Shown in pieces: positions 20,484-32,440 of a DNA stretch of 64,000 nt (position 1 is its first letter; each line of letters opens with the position of its first letter). The DNA is from Galeopsis tetrahit (lineage: Eukaryota; Streptophyta; Magnoliopsida; Lamiales; Lamiaceae): NCBI GenBank assembly GCA_963675135.1, contig OY776124.1, forward strand, positions 5,687,001-5,751,000, given 5' to 3'. Made by a program: the position numbers and the translations under genes. Below the pieces are notes generated by a model. The model saw only the letters and a program-made list of their open reading frames with translations, searched no databases and was not told the DNA's origin.

Positions 20484-21580
20484 TGTGTGTCACTTACATA
20501 ACCGTGCTCAGGCGGTTTTTCTTCGTTTTCATCCCAGTTCTCTACGTCTGCAGCTGCCATGTTCTTGTAGCGGGGAGAAGTTGAGTGTTCTACCGATACA
20601 ACTGTTGGGGGGGATGTGGCCCAGGCAAGTTTTTCTTTCTCCATGCCCAGTTTCAGTGCTTCTTCAATCTGTTCATCTGTTACCTTCTGTTTGGGGTCAT
20701 AAATTACTGATTTGCGGCGATTTGGTTGGCTGTCAATTGTTGTGGTGGCCGATGTGTCCATGTTAACTCTTGATTCCGCATTAGTGTTCCCCCATTGACT
20801 TTCAAAATGATTGTCGTCTAGGGCTTCGTACCGGTTGTTAGACCTGTTAGACCTTAGTGGAGACCTTTCTTTTGATGGTATGCGACGGTATTTTTTGCGT
20901 TTTACTTCTTGGAAATTTGTCTGGGTGTTTAACGGCACCTCATCCTTTTTCGAGTTGTGGTCGTCCACAGATTTCCCAGTGTCGACTCTTGCCTCCTTTC
21001 TTGTGTTCCCCATGTCCTCCTTATTGCAACTCTTCATATCATGACCTATCATTGAGCAATGGCAGTAGTATGGAGGTAAGTTCTCGAACCTGAAAAAGGC
21101 AAACGATCCCTGCCCTTGGTGATCAATCCATATGCGGTCCAGATGGTTGCTGGAGCAGTCTATTTCCACTAGGATTCGGATAAAGTGTCCCATAGACCCA
21201 TCCAAACATCGCTCATCGATTTTAATTAGAGTTCCCAAAAGGTACTCAAAAGGTACTTCATATATACGGACCCAGACCTGCGCCAGTGAATTGTTGACCT
21301 TGTATGGATTGAAGTCTCGAACCCAATTTGAAAGCCTGAATAAACCTGGGTTTAGAGACCATGATGTTTTCTTTGAAATTCTCTTCCTGTCCTCTTCCGC
21401 TGCAAAGTGCATATTGAAATAGCCCAATCCGAGCGGAATGAGTTTCCAACTTCCGACGGTATCCCATACCCTAGATAATTCGTGTTTGGGCGTTTGCAGA
21501 TTCCAGGGTTTATCCTTTCGGGCATAAGTTATACGACCTATGAATGAGTGACGACATTGAAGAATGCATTTTATTATCAA
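20480..21580 (-). CDS. LINE copy B: ORF1 fused to a short RT remnant
   Basis: A 366-residue ORF: eight or nine residues from the end of the RT piece (IIKCILQ) followed by ORF1 from residue 100. It has a private Asp (KKDEVPL) where the other copies have Glu. The 5' junction uses the same CAAT breakpoint as the other tandem junctions, but only about 18 bp of RT sequence remain upstream. Confidence 0.85.
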   Translation of the reverse strand: MIIKCILQCRHSFIGRITYARKDKPWNLQTPKHELSRVWDTVGSWKLIPLGLGYFNMHFAAEEDRKRISKKTSWSLNPGLFRLSNWVRDFNPYKVNNSLAQVWVRIYEVPFEYLLGTLIKIDERCLDGSMGHFIRILVEIDCSSNHLDRIWIDHQGQGSFAFFRFENLPPYYCHCSMIGHDMKSCNKEDMGNTRKEARVDTGKSVDDHNSKKDEVPLNTQTNFQEVKRKKYRRIPSKERSPLRSNRSNNRYEALDDNHFESQWGNTNAESRVNMDTSATTTIDSQPNRRKSVIYDPKQKVTDEQIEEALKLGMEKEKLAWATSPPTVVSVEHSTSPRYKNMAAADVENWDENEEKPPEHGYVSDTQ

Positions 21581-21869
21581 TCCGAGTTTTTATGAGTATA
21601 ATTTGATCCGTGAAGCCCACCACCGTCGAGATAGGCTGCCAGAAATGCTTACAAAAAACCCATAGGTTTGGCCGCTTATTATCCCTCTGATTTTCCGCCA
21701 GAAAAACCAGATCCAAAGTATTCCAAAAACTATCCGCAATATTATCAATCAGAATTTTTGGCTCGGCTAGAACCAAAAAATCCGGATTATTGGATTGGCA
21801 ATGATTCTTCAATATTAATTTTGATTCATTATTGCCAATCCCTTGTATGTTCCAAAATAGCACTTTCAT
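21510..21869 (-). pseudogene. LINE copy A: endonuclease fragment with internal deletion
   Basis: The first roughly 97 residues of the endonuclease (through IILIKTRI) are joined at about 21577 to the 18-bp RT remnant and then to ORF1 of copy B read in another frame. The catalytic GDFN and SDHH motifs are lost. It looks like a copy of the tandem unit from which about 2.2 kb (rest of endonuclease plus start of RT) was deleted after the array formed. Confidence 0.85.
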
Positions 21870-23239
21870 TGTGTGTCACTTACATAACCGTGCTCAGGCG
21901 GTTTTTCTTCGTTTTCATCCCAGTTCTCTACGTCTGCAGCTGCCATGTTCTTGTAGCGGGGAGAAGTTGAGTGTTCTACCGATACAACTGTTGGGGGGGA
22001 TGTGGCCCAGGCAAGTTTTTCTTTCTCCATGCCCAGTTTCAGTGCTTCTTCAATCTGTTCATCTGTTACCTTCTGTTTGGGGTCATAAATTACTGATTTG
22101 CGGCGATTTGGTTGGCTGTCAATTGTTGTGGTGGCCGATGTGTCCATGTTAACTCTTGATTCCGCATTAGTGTTCCCCCATTGACTTTCAAAATGATTGT
22201 CGTCTAGGGCTTCGTACCGGTTGTTAGACCTGTTAGACCTTAGTGGAGACCTTTCTTTTGATGGTATGCGACGGTATTTTTTGCGTTTTACTTCTTGGAA
22301 ATTTGTCTGGGTGTTTAACGGCACCTCCTCCTTTTTCGAGTTGTGGTCGTCCACAGATTTCCCAGTGTCGACTCTTGCCTCCTTTCTTGTGTTCCCCATG
22401 TCCTCCTTATTGCAACTCTTCATATCATGACCTATCATTGAGCAATGGCAGTAGTATGGAGGTAAGTTCTCGAACCTGAAAAAGGCAAACGATCCCTGCC
22501 CTTGGTGATCAATCCATATGCGGTCCAGATGGTTGCTGGAGCAGTCTATTTCCACTAGGATTCGGATAAAGTGTCCCATAGACCCATCCAAACATCGCTC
22601 ATCGATTTTAATTAGAGTTCCCAAAAGGTACTCAAAAGGTACTTCATATATACGGACCCAGACCTGCGCCAGTGAATTGTTGACCTTGTATGGATTGAAG
22701 TCTCGAACCCAATTTGAAAGCCTGAATAAACCTGGGTTTAGAGACCATGATGTTTTCTTTGAAATTCTCTTCCTGTCCTCTTCCGCTGCAAAGTGCATAT
22801 TGAAATAGCCCAATCCGAGCGGAATGAGTTTCCAACTTCCGACGGTATCCCATACCCTAGATAATTCGTGTTTGGGCGTTTGCAGATTCCAGGGTTTATC
22901 CTTTCGGGCATAAGTTATACGACCTATGAATGAGTGACGACATTGTTCCACTCTACTGGCAAAGTCTTCTTCTTCAATCGTGATCGATGTGAAATTACCC
23001 TTCTTGATTGGCGTGCATATTTTCTTGATGGGTTTTCGAGGTAGAAACTGGTACGATTCCGTGGAGTCGGTCGACGCCCCTTTCATGAGGGCTGCCTTGA
23101 ATGAGGGTTTTTCGGTGTGGGTGGGCTGGGGCGGGTTTGCCAACCAGTTCTTCATCCATGGATTATCGCGCACTAGATTTGCTATCTTGGTCAGGTGATC
23201 CAAATCGGTGGCGGTGGCGGGGTAGTCCTGTATATCCAT
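21866..23239 (-). CDS. LINE copy A: full-length ORF1
   Basis: The only complete ORF1, 457 residues. Residues 1-99 (MDIQDYPATATDLDHLTKIA to SRVEQ) exist only here and identify the true 5' end of the LINE. Then come the DUF4283-like RNA-binding domain, the zinc knuckle YYCHCSMIGHDMKSC (one residue between the first two Cys instead of the usual two), a Lys/Arg-rich stretch (KRKKYRRIPSKERSPLR) and an acidic C-terminus. The stop overlaps the ORF2 start as ATGA, so ORF2 is probably translated by reinitiation. The 5' UTR probably runs to about 23300. Confidence 0.85.
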   Translation of the reverse strand: MDIQDYPATATDLDHLTKIANLVRDNPWMKNWLANPPQPTHTEKPSFKAALMKGASTDSTESYQFLPRKPIKKICTPIKKGNFTSITIEEEDFASRVEQCRHSFIGRITYARKDKPWNLQTPKHELSRVWDTVGSWKLIPLGLGYFNMHFAAEEDRKRISKKTSWSLNPGLFRLSNWVRDFNPYKVNNSLAQVWVRIYEVPFEYLLGTLIKIDERCLDGSMGHFIRILVEIDCSSNHLDRIWIDHQGQGSFAFFRFENLPPYYCHCSMIGHDMKSCNKEDMGNTRKEARVDTGKSVDDHNSKKEEVPLNTQTNFQEVKRKKYRRIPSKERSPLRSNRSNNRYEALDDNHFESQWGNTNAESRVNMDTSATTTIDSQPNRRKSVIYDPKQKVTDEQIEEALKLGMEKEKLAWATSPPTVVSVEHSTSPRYKNMAAADVENWDENEEKPPEHGYVSDTQ

Positions 23240-23300
23240 CGGCGGCGATCTACGGTGAAACCCTAGTCAAAGCTGATCCGGAATCGTCGGATCATTTAGA

Positions 23301-23637
23301 AAATAATTTTTAAAATATCATCTAATTTTTTTACATGCAAAAATAATGTTAAATTATAGATCAGAAAAAAAAAAATCAATAATTCCCATATAATTTTTTT
23401 GTGAATTTTCTTTTCTATTTTAGAGTGTTTTGTAAGGGAAACAACTTTCCATTTTTACAGATGTGGGATAGAAGCCAATTTTTTATCCATAACTTTCTAC
23501 TTTTTTAAATGTTTCGAAAAAAATTAAGGTTGATGTTTACTTTGGGATTTGAATAGTTTTAGATGATTAAATGTATTATATTATTATACTATTGTTGAGA
23601 AAGATTATGATAATTGGGGTGATGTTATATATATTAT
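23301..23637. other. AT-rich intergenic sequence
   Basis: Between the LINE 5' end and the truncated C2 exon. No ORF or repeat recognised. Confidence 0.5.
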
Positions 23638-23792
23638 AAGGAGCCACAACACAAACTATTACTCAAAATAATGGACCATGATTCCTTCACCAATGACGAT
23701 TATTTAGATCAAGCCACATGAGTTCAATTAACAATATTTACTTGTACATGTTACAGTGTACAAGTGATATCTAGTTCAAACCACATAAGATT

Positions 23793-25872
23793 TGTTGGAT
23801 TTTAGCTCAAGTGTGGTTTTGGCTATTGGGCATTCACACAAGGGTTAAATTTGTTGTTGCCTTAGTTCTTGACAGTCTTCCCATATATTGAGTCACCCTC
23901 TTCATTGACTATGAGATGAGACGCGTGATGTAAACGTGAGAGAACAGTAAGGGTGAAGTGCTACCTATGTTAGTGTTTGATTATCTCTACTACGTCCCGA
24001 TACAATCCGACACGTGTCTGAGCCCGTTCGTGTAACTCGAGTCAAGTGGCGGTCGGCGGCACCGAAACCCAACAATGGTATTAGAGCTTGGTTCCGCCGT
24101 CGACCGCCTTGCTACCGTATCTATCACCAGAATTTGTTTTCGTCGCCGTCTTTAGTGTCCACCGTTGCCTTCAGATCGCCTTGTGGCCGCCATCTTCGTG
24201 GGCCTACCGCCGCAGTTCGGAGCTCTGTCCCGTCCGCCCCGTCGAAGCCCCTCCGCGTGCAGCCTCCACCGTCGCCGCTCGTCACCTTTAGCAGCGCTGC
24301 TGAGTCGCGCTTCACGTCGTGCTGCCCCCCTGTGTTCGGCGCCGCCCCTGATCGTCTGAAGCAGCCGCTGTGAGGAGCTCTCCTCTGTGCCGCCCCCTTG
24401 TTGTTGCTGTCGTGCCGACGTCTTCTACGGTGCCATCCGTCGTTGGTAAGTTAGGTGAGAAAGGTAAGGTTTCTTCCCTATTTTTTCTGTTTCTGCCGTC
24501 GACAGAGTAGGCAAAGGTGAAGGATGGTGAATTAATTTTAGTTTGTTTCTGCAGTAGGGCTATAGGGCTAATTGTTTTTAATTCTATTTGATTTGGGGTT
24601 GAGATTATTTTTTGACATGGACTATGTTTGGGATAGTTGCATTTAAATGAGATTGGGTTTTGTTAATCCCTGTTACTCGCTGCTTATCAGATTGGATTAA
24701 TTTGGGCTATGAGTTATGTGTCTGCTAATTATTTGTAGTGGTTTAGTTTGAGTTAATTGAGTTGCTTAAATTATTTTATCCTTTTAAATATCTATGTGAG
24801 TCCGATCTCTTTGTGATTTTATTTACGTCTTTGTGCATTGTAAATGATATTGCTTCCACTTGTTCTTTGTGACATTTTCTCTTTGTGCTTATTGTCTTTG
24901 TGTGTTTGCATTTGTGAGATTTATTTGTGCAATTTTTATTAATTTTCTTGGTGGTTAATTTCTTGGTGCATGTTGTTTGCTTTCTGCAATCTCTTCGTGT
25001 TGCTCTGTGATTTTCTTTGTGATGCATAAGTAGATGATGGGCCAATGGGAAGGTGTGGGAATGGATGCATGGTTATACTTGTGGGTTCCGTGGGAATTAT
25101 GAGTATGTGTTTATATGTATGTGTGTTGTGCATGACTTCATTCATTGTTGTTTCATGTTTTCCTCCAATCCCATATTCATCTAGTTGCATGTTAGTATCT
25201 TGAGCATGTTTATTGAGCTTTGTGTCTTGATCTTTGTGTGCTAATTCGTCAATGCATTCTTCTCTTTGTGTGATTATGAATGATTGATTGCTTCTTTGTG
25301 TTTGGAGATCATTCCTAGTAAGGTGGAGTGATTTCGTCTTTGTGAGTTATGTATGTATACTTTATGTTATCATGTCTTTGTGTTTCTCTTTGTGAGTTTT
25401 TGTGATTGCTCTAAGTGAGGTGGAGCACTGTGTGTTTTCTTTGTGGACTAACTTTTACGTACGTAGACAAACTTGGTGTGTTGTCTTTTGCAGGTACGTG
25501 GAAGTGGGTTGGGCGATGATGACAAATTTTTTTGTGGATTGTGGATTGTAGTTGGGGATGGCCAAAAAGGTGGAGAATGTTGTGTTTTAGCCCAAGTGTG
25601 GTTTTGGCCATTGGGCCTTCACACAAAGGTCCAACTTGTTGTTGCCCTAGTTCTTGACAGTCTTCCCATATATTGAGTCACCCTATCCATTGACTATGAG
25701 ATGAGATGCGTGATGTAAACGTGAGATTGGAAAGTGAGAGAACAATAAGGGTAAAGTGCTATTCATCTTAGTGTTTGGTTATCTCTACTACGTCCCGATA
25801 CAATCCGACACGTGTCTGAGCTCGTTCGTGTGACTCGAGTCAAGTGGCAGTCGGCAGCATCGAAACCCAACA
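23793..25872 (+). mobile_element. Non-autonomous LTR retrotransposon, 2.1 kb
   Basis: 5' LTR 23793-24074 and 3' LTR 25578-25872, both TGTTG...CCCAACA. They are very similar apart from a 13-bp difference (ATTGGAAAGTGAG only in the 3' LTR). Primer-binding site TGGTATTAGAGC at 24076-24087 (initiator tRNA-Met type) and polypurine tract AAAAAGGTGGAGAA at 25564-25577. The 1.5-kb interior has a GC-rich start (24090-24420) and a T-rich rest with many CTTTGTG words, but no gag or pol. It must have been mobilised by another copia-type element. No simple 5-bp TSD: AGATT on the left, AGTTC on the right. Confidence 0.85.
24798..25450 (+). repeat. CTTTGTG-rich interior of the LTR element
   Basis: About 14 exact CTTTGTG heptamers on the plus strand in roughly 640 bp, irregularly spaced, plus near matches. 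No ORF. It could be a packaging or structural RNA region, or simply degenerate repeat; nothing in the sequence decides. Confidence 0.6.
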
Positions 25873-26360
25873 AGTTCAATTAACAGTACTTACTTGTACA
25901 TGTTACAGTGTACAAGTAATTTATAAATGCGGTGGATTTTACAAAATCCACTATCGAATTTCATATCATTACATTTATATTTTGTTGTCTTTACTAGATT
26001 ACAATATGTGTTAATTGATTTTTTTTTTTTTCAGGGTTTATTTGAAGGAGCTATTTGAACTAGGAATAGAAAATAAGGATGGCAAGGCTGAAATTCATTT
26101 GCAAAAGTATAGTTGTTTCAAGCAACAAAACTTACCAGGGTGAAATTCAAGTCGGAATCACTTTTACTGTTGTAAACGTAAGTTTTCTCAATTCTCTAAA
26201 TAGATAATCTCACTTATAACTAGAGAGCACTTTTTTGCCAAAAAATCACGATTATCTATATTTTAGAAAATACTAATATACTTGTCTGTTTTCTGCGATA
26301 CAGGGGAAAATGGACCAGCAAGCACATGAATATGATGATGGATGGACGAAAGAAAACTAG

Positions 26361-26717
26361 CAGAAGCTAGTTGTATAAATCTACTCTACATTTCTTGTTA
26401 ATACTCTGTTAGTGAATGTAAAATCTTTTAATATTTTTAATATTTTCTTTATTGAGCTAGCATTATCAACATCAAACATTTTCAGTAATCATGTGCAAGC
26501 AGCAACAAACAGCTCACAACTTTTAATAGAACAAATAAACAAACAAATTAATGGCATACATAATCATGAAGTATATGATCGTAACCCAAGTTAAATTGAT
26601 AGCAAAAGCATATATAGAACAGGGCAGTATATTGCATTATGAAAAATAACTAAAATATCCAACCATTGACAAATTTACACAAGTTAAATTGATAGCAAAA
26701 GCATATATAGAAGAGTA
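26361..26717. other. Shared 3' intergenic region of the convergent pair
   Basis: No gene. Part of it (about 26400-26540) is the reverse complement of 36480-36680, showing that the duplicated segment covers both genes and the gap between them. Confidence 0.7.
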
Positions 26718-28326
26718 TTAAGAAAAGGCTGCAGTTGTTGCAGCAAAATCTAAAATGGTAATCGTAACCCAAGAATCTGGATCGGTAGATTCGACATCAA
26801 TCCTGGAATCCAAATTCTCTTTAGCTTTTATGAGCATCTTATCTACTATGTGTCCATTCTCCCCTAAACCCGTTGTCCTCTTAATGAATTTAGCAAGAGC
26901 ATGTATAGTGCAGGAAGAGTGCAATTTGAATCCATGGAAGGGGATATTATTACACACCTTCATCTGAAGAATCTTTGCAAGTTCTTCACCACTATAGCAA
27001 TCTCCAAAATTGAAAGTGTGGGAAACCCGATTACGCAGTTCGACATACTTTGATATTAAGTACTCCATTTCTCCGGGAGATCCAGCCATTATAACCATTA
27101 CATCTCCACTGTCCATGCATGGAATTATTGTCTTATCCATGTTTTCTACAGCTGTGGAATAATCAAACGGATTCTTGCAGCTGAAGGTGAAGTTTTTGAT
27201 GCAGTCATTCACAAGCAGAATGCCACCAGCGGCTTTCTTGAGCTAAGATAGAAAAAATACTTGATCTTAAATAAATCTTTAATTTCATAATTGCATTTCT
27301 ATTTCAGAGAATTTTGTATATTTATATATAAATATATAGATATCAATTTAAGGAAATTGTGATAGTAATTACGTACCCATACGCTTGGGAGTGGGACCAA
27401 ATCGCGTAAATCCACTTCAGTTACCTTATCCTTTGAGAGTATTCCGAGCATGTGCAGTAGTTTCCCCAACATCCCAGCTACCATAGATTTGCCTGTGATG
27501 TCAAGGATTAATGAATTAATATCCAGCCAGCTATATATATTAGTTTGAAAACTGGATGGATTATTAATACTAGTTGATTTGGCCAATTAAGTTATACACC
27601 CCCATAAACAATACCATGCTTGGTATATGTAACAGATCAACAATTATAGGGGTGTAAGTGAATTGAACCAACTCGACAACTACTTGTGCCTGATACGAAT
27701 AAAATATCAAAATCAACTCGGAAGGCTCGCGAGCCTAATCAAGCTTGGACAATATTTACTATTCTAGCATTAATTATATAATTAAGTAGTTTTTTTTTTA
27801 GTTTAAAACCTGCTCAACCAAGTTCGAGCATAGCAATCAAATTGAGTTTCGAGCCCATGACTAGTTGGTTCAACCCATTTACACCCCTAAATCCTAATTG
27901 TCACAATTACTCCTACAACAAAATATCCTAATTTCAAACAAACACTTGCAAAATGTGACTCCTATCTAATTAATTAATTAGCATCTCCACAAATACTCAA
28001 ATTGCCACAGATGACTTTTTGACCAACTGAAAAATACAAAATAAGATAAAATAAAGTCAATTGAGTTAAAATTTGGTGTTGGAGATAAGAGATGCAGTAA
28101 TACCCGTTCCAGGATATCCGAGAAAGGCCAAGTGAGGGAGTTTTCTTGGGGCTAAATTAAGGCCCAGGGCTCGACGCCTCTCGTCCAGGGCCATTCCCTT
28201 TGTAAACTTCAAAAGATGTGATTTAAGCTCCTTCAATCCCACAATTTTGGATAATTCTTCGTCGATCCTATTCATCATAATCTTTGTATCAGTGCATGCG
28301 ACCTTTTGCCTTCCCTGATTTGCCAT
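26718..28326 (-). CDS. AAA+ ATPase, CbbX/CfxQ-like (three exons, ~287 aa)
   Basis: Exons 28326-28104, 27492-27377 and 27242-26718 join in frame across GT-AG introns with no stop. The start ATG gives MANQGRQKVACTDTK; the exon may begin at an acceptor at 28333, so longer transcripts are possible. Domain order: helical lead (SKIVGLKELKSHLLKF, then DERRRALGLNLAPRKLPH); Walker A LGYPGTGKS, split by intron 1; Walker B position reading GGILLVND instead of the family's hhhhDE; then MDSGDVMVIMAG and the lid (GFKLHSSCTIHALAK). It resembles the AAA part of plant ankyrin-AAA proteins related to bacterial CbbX, without ankyrin repeats. The changed Walker B residues suggest weak or no ATP hydrolysis. Expression is untested. 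Confidence 0.7.
27647..27889. mobile_element. hAT-like MITE in AAA+ intron 1
   Basis: Left end TAGGGGTGTAAGTGAATTGA; complement of the right end TAGGGGTGTAAATGGGTTGA. The interior has the GAGCTCGAACC-like composition common in such elements. An 8-bp target duplication is not evident, so the family is inferred from the termini only. Confidence 0.6.
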
Positions 28327-28344
28327 TCCCTCCTGCACTATCAC

Positions 28345-28690
28345 AATGCCTTAAGGGGATTAATTATATTGTACGTGGTATTTATCAGGCAAGGCGCCAC
28401 CGTGCGCCAGTTTTTTCAAAAGGAATTATAAGTAAAAAAGCAAAGCAGAAAACATTTTACTTCTTCAATCTTCATTCACTCTTCAACTCGCCGGTCGCCA
28501 AAAGAAGAAGAAGAAGCTGCCGCCTAGCTACTTTTCACCGCCTTTTTGGCAAACCCTTATTTTAATTTTTAAGGTAATAATTTTATCAAAAAAAAAAAAA
28601 AAAGTTTGGAACCCCAATGCATAAATTATGGGCCCTTTATTTCTTGACTCATTAATTTGCCAAATTCTTCCGTACTCTACATTTAGTTTC
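28345..28690. other. Region upstream of the AAA+ gene
   Basis: No promoter motif or further exon could be assigned. A GAAGAAGAAGAAG run at about 28504 and a poly-A run at 28588-28603 are the only notable features. Confidence 0.4.
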
Positions 28691-29349
28691 AATTTTAATT
28701 TTTTATTTATATTTTATCTATATTCGCTAATTTAATGAGTTCACTTCTAATTATATTTTTACTACAATTATTTGCATACGCTAATTTAATGAATTCACCC
28801 ACTAATCATATTTTTACTACAGTTATCTGCACCAGCCCATTTAATGAGTTCACCATCAAAATCATTTCTTGTTTATAACGGTTATCTACACCCGCTCATT
28901 TTATGAGTTCACCCCCAAATTATTTTTTTTCCACAACTATCTGCACCCGCTCATTTTATGAGTGCACCCCAAAATATTTTTTAAAAAATAATCACATTTA
29001 AAAGACTATATTATCCTCTTATTAATTTACACAAAATATAATAAAATAAACTCTAAAAAATCGATTCACCACTAAATCACCCATATTTTTAAAAAAAATC
29101 GTAAAAATATAATTAATAAAAAACTATCGAAATTAGCCATAAATCTAGATTTTTTTCTTTTTTATTTTTCTTCCCCCTCATCTTTTTCTTTTTTCTTCCC
29201 ATTTTCAATTTTTTTTTCCAAATTTTTTATTTCTTCGTTTTTTTTTTCTTTTCCTTTTTAAATTTTCCTGCCTTTCTTTTCCATTTTTTGCATGTGTATT
29301 TTTTTAATTTTAATACAAAATAATATTATAGGTATGATTTTATTATAGT

Positions 29350-30000
29350 CGATCGGCGATGCACTTGAATTTTAATTTTAATTTGATGAGTAAAGGACCT
29401 GCCGGAAATCCATGCCTGTCGGCGGGTGACCCAGCCACCACCATGCCCAACCACCCCTTCGACGGCGACGACGGCGCTTCCGTCTCGGCCGCTGAAGCCC
29501 GAGACCCCTCCTCGAATCGCAATTGCGATTCTTCACTTCCATGACAATCGACATAATCTTTCATCTCGGCCACGATCCATGGGGGCCGAAATCCTCTCCT
29601 CATTTCGACCACCGACGCGACTGCTTCGATCAACCTCCATTGCGTTCGCGATCCAGGAGCTTCTCCGACATCAATGGCGCTCGCCTGCAACACTTTGATC
29701 GACGCTGCCTCTCTCTCGTCATTCATCTCTGCCCAAATCGAAGCTACATTGCTTCGTCCGTCTTCTTCACCCTACTCCTGCGCAGCCTCTTCCTTCGGCT
29801 AACGGCGGCCCGACGGATGACTATGAGTATGTTGCTGATGGATCTCTGACCGTCCGACACTCGGAGCCGGCGACCTTGCTGATAAAATCCCTAGCGACGA
29901 CTGCTGACCTTGGGTGCCCTCCCATTGGGCTAGGGTTCCCTTCAATTGGGCTTGGAAAAGTGCACCCCCTATTTTCTTCAGTACACCCTGATCTGCACTC
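29350..30000. pseudogene. GC-rich captured gene-like fragment in MULE-like element I
   Basis: A much higher GC segment than its surroundings. It encodes short frames such as SKGPAGNPCLSAGDPATTMP on the plus strand, closely matched in the sister element at 46555-47110. Stops interrupt every long frame. The product is not recognised. It looks like a host gene fragment carried by the element (Pack-MULE style), but the donor gene is not in this window. Confidence 0.45.
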
Positions 30001-30178
30001 CCTCCACTTTTTTTATGGTATTATTGTTAATGGTATTATTGGTACTTGTATTACTAGTTTTTTATTGCGGTATTACTATTAATACACTATTGAATTAATA
30101 TTAATGATTATTGATTATTAATTGTGGTATTACTAGTTATTGTTTGTGGTATTAGTGATTGTGTGAAGTTATTTATTA

Positions 30179-30461
30179 CTCCCTCCGTCCCAATTAAATA
30201 GGCTTGTTGTACTTTTCACAAAGATTGAGAAATTTTATTGGGAATACACATTACACAAGTAAAATTTCTATTATAACCCTATTTAATAAATGTTATAACT
30301 TTTAATGTAATTAATGCATAGGGTTATATTAGTAAATGAATTAGAAAATATGTACCCCTCAAAAAAAAAATTAGAAAATATGTATTTTATATGGAAACAA
30401 GCCTATCTAAATGGGACATCCATAAAAGAAAAATAAGCATATCTAATTGGGACGGAAGGAG
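30179..30461. mobile_element. Stowaway-like MITE
   Basis: Flanked by TA (30177-30178 and 30462-30463). Left end CTCCCTCCGTCCCAATTAAA; complement of the right end CTCCTTCCGTCCCAATTAGA. 283 bp, non-coding, nested in the TATTAC-repeat zone of the MULE-like element. Confidence 0.88.
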
Positions 30462-30742
30462 TATTGCTTAATACATTACTAATTATTATTATTTTTATGG
30501 TATTACATATTATTGTTTATGGTATTACTGATAATTGTTTTGGGTATTACTGAATATAATTAGATTTGTGGAATTATTTGTTATTGTATAAGATATTACT
30601 GATCAATGTTCATGGTATTACTAATTATAATTAGATGTGTGAAATTGTTTGTTATTATATAAGATATTACTAATTATTGTTAACGGTATTACTGATTACT
30701 ATTTATGGTATTACCGGTTATTACTTATTGTATTACCGACTA

Positions 30743-30955
30743 CTCCCCCCATCCTAGTGAAAGCTACCCAACTTTCCTTATTCGTTTGTCTCAATGAAAG
30801 TTACTCATTCCTTTTTTGGCAAACTATTTCCACTCACATTTCATTATATTTTTCTCTCTCTCAATCACATCACCTCTCATACATCCACTTATTATATCAT
30901 ATTTTTTACCTCCGTGCCCGAAGCTCATGGGGAGCTTTCACTGGGACGGAGGGAT
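30743..30955. mobile_element. Stowaway-like MITE
   Basis: Flanked by TA (30741-30742 and 30956-30957). Left end CTCCCCCCATCCTAGTGAAA; complement of the right end ATCCCTCCGTCCCAGTGAAA. 213 bp, non-coding. Confidence 0.8.
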
Positions 30956-32440
30956 TATAATAAAATCATACATATAATATTATTTTGTATTAAAATTAAA
31001 AAAAAATACTAATGAAAAAAAAGAAAAAAAAGTAGGAAACAAAAAAATCGAAGAAATAAAAAGTCTGGAATAAAAATTGAAAATGGAAAGAAAAATTAAA
31101 AAGAAAAAAAATCGGGATTTGTGCCTAATTTCGATAGTTTTTTTTAATTATGTTTTTACAATTTTTTTTCTAAAAATATGGGTGATTTGGTGGTGAATCG
31201 ACGGTAACTCGGCTGTAGATTGTAAATGTGTAAATTGGGGTTGGTTTTATTATATTTTAGACTGTGCAAAATTGTATTGGGACAAGTGACTTGAACGAAT
31301 TTTATGTCAGTTTATTTGACTAACTACTTCCCCTCAAGCATAAGGGATCGTAGTAGTATGCACGTAAGTATTTCGACCAAGTAGTATCGAACCACGGGAG
31401 GTGGGCTAGTGCAATGGATCCCTAGAGTTTTGTGTCGTCATAACTAATGTAGCTACGGGTTCGGGAGCTGGATGCAAAACTAAAGCTAAATAATAATCTA
31501 AAGACAATAAATTAAACTAAACACAATCCTAATAATAAGTAAAATTAACTACTAAACTAAGAAAACGAGAAAATGACGATTAAAGTAAAGAACAACTACG
31601 AATCTAAATTCGGAGAAGTGCAAAGGTTGGGAATGTTTCGGGTGTTCTCTACCTAGTGAAATCGAGTGGGATTGTTTATACCGTTTTTATGCTTCAATTT
31701 GGACTTGCTAAGAGCATCAAGATGCTAGGATGAAAATCGTTTCCCTTCGGGTACTATAGCCTTACGTCTAAGGTGTTCCCAAACCCGGTAATAAGACCTC
31801 TTCCTAATCCTCATCAACTACCCAAATAACCATTCAAGTAATTAACGTCTCTTAATGGGGGTTCTAATATGATTAACTCTCTCTCGGCGAATTAAAAGTA
31901 TAATAAACACATTTGTATACCAGCAACTCACACCATAAATTTAAACATGTTCATGTAACTCTCGTCTACGCTAAACATGCCTCAAAATATGGATTAATAG
32001 AAGTTAATACACAAAGCACCAATAAAATTCAATAAGAGAAGCAACAATCCAAATATCAACAATAATCAAAGCATAAACAATTTTAACACTAAATATTCAC
32101 ATGGTTTCAAACACTCAAAGCATAAAAAGCTTAGCCCATTGTGTTTGATGAAACACCCATGGCTAAAATAACAAGATAACTAGAAATAGACATAAAAATA
32201 TCAATAATATAACAAAATAGAGTTTGGGTGGAAGTCACTTTGATGATTCTTCAACAATCTAGAATATTACAAGTGAATGTAGTCAAAATCTTCAAGAATC
32301 CAACCTAATTACTAAATTTGAAACTAATCTATGAAATTAAACTTGCAAAATATGTTAAAAATCGATCTATTCTAGGAATGAAACTAGGGTTTGAGAGTGT
32401 GAAAGTGAGGTCAAACTTTCCAATAATCTGATTTGGGGAG

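Larger units (their letters stand above)
7205..23300 (-). repeat. Tandem LINE array (five copies A-E, 2,933-bp unit)
   Basis: From the 5' side: A (23300-21577), B (21577-18283), spacer, C (16884 to about 13962), D (to about 11029), E (to about 7205). Identical landmarks in E, D and C are exactly 2,933 bp apart (9952, 12885, 15818). Tandem junctions join RT ...TTCTTCAAT to ORF1 CAATGTCGTC through shared CAAT. Copies differ at only a few positions, so the duplication is recent. Confidence 0.9.
23638..26360 (+). pseudogene. C2-domain gene pseudogene split by an LTR element
   Basis: Partial copy of the intact C2 gene at 36780-39068. It keeps the end of exon 3 (23638-23717, coding MDHDSFTNDD-like sequence), exon 4 (26035-26177) and exon 5 (26304-26360, GKMDQQAHEYDDGWTKEN). 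Exons 1 and 2 and most of exon 3 are gone. The exon 3 donor has changed from GT to AT (23718-23719). Exon 4 lacks 2 nt near KYS, shifting the frame. The intron between exons 3 and 4 contains the LTR element 23793-25872. It faces the AAA+ gene convergently, as the intact pair does at 36.0-39.1 kb. Confidence 0.85.
28690..31260. mobile_element. MULE-like element I (long inverted arms, captured GC-rich core)
   Basis: The left arm (28690-29350) has 4-5 imperfect ~60-bp repeats (CTCATTTTATGAGTTCACCC core), then T-rich sequence ending ATAGGTATGATTTTATTATAG. The right arm (about 30955-31260) is the inverted match (CTAATTTCGATAGTTTTTT, then ATATGGGTGATTTGGTGG) but lacks the ~60-bp repeats, so the right end is truncated. 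The core 29350-30000 is GC-rich and coding-like but has no ORF in common reading use. After it comes a TATTAC-rich repeat zone containing two Stowaway-like MITEs. No transposase. Same family as 40700-41720 and 45852-48503. Confidence 0.6.
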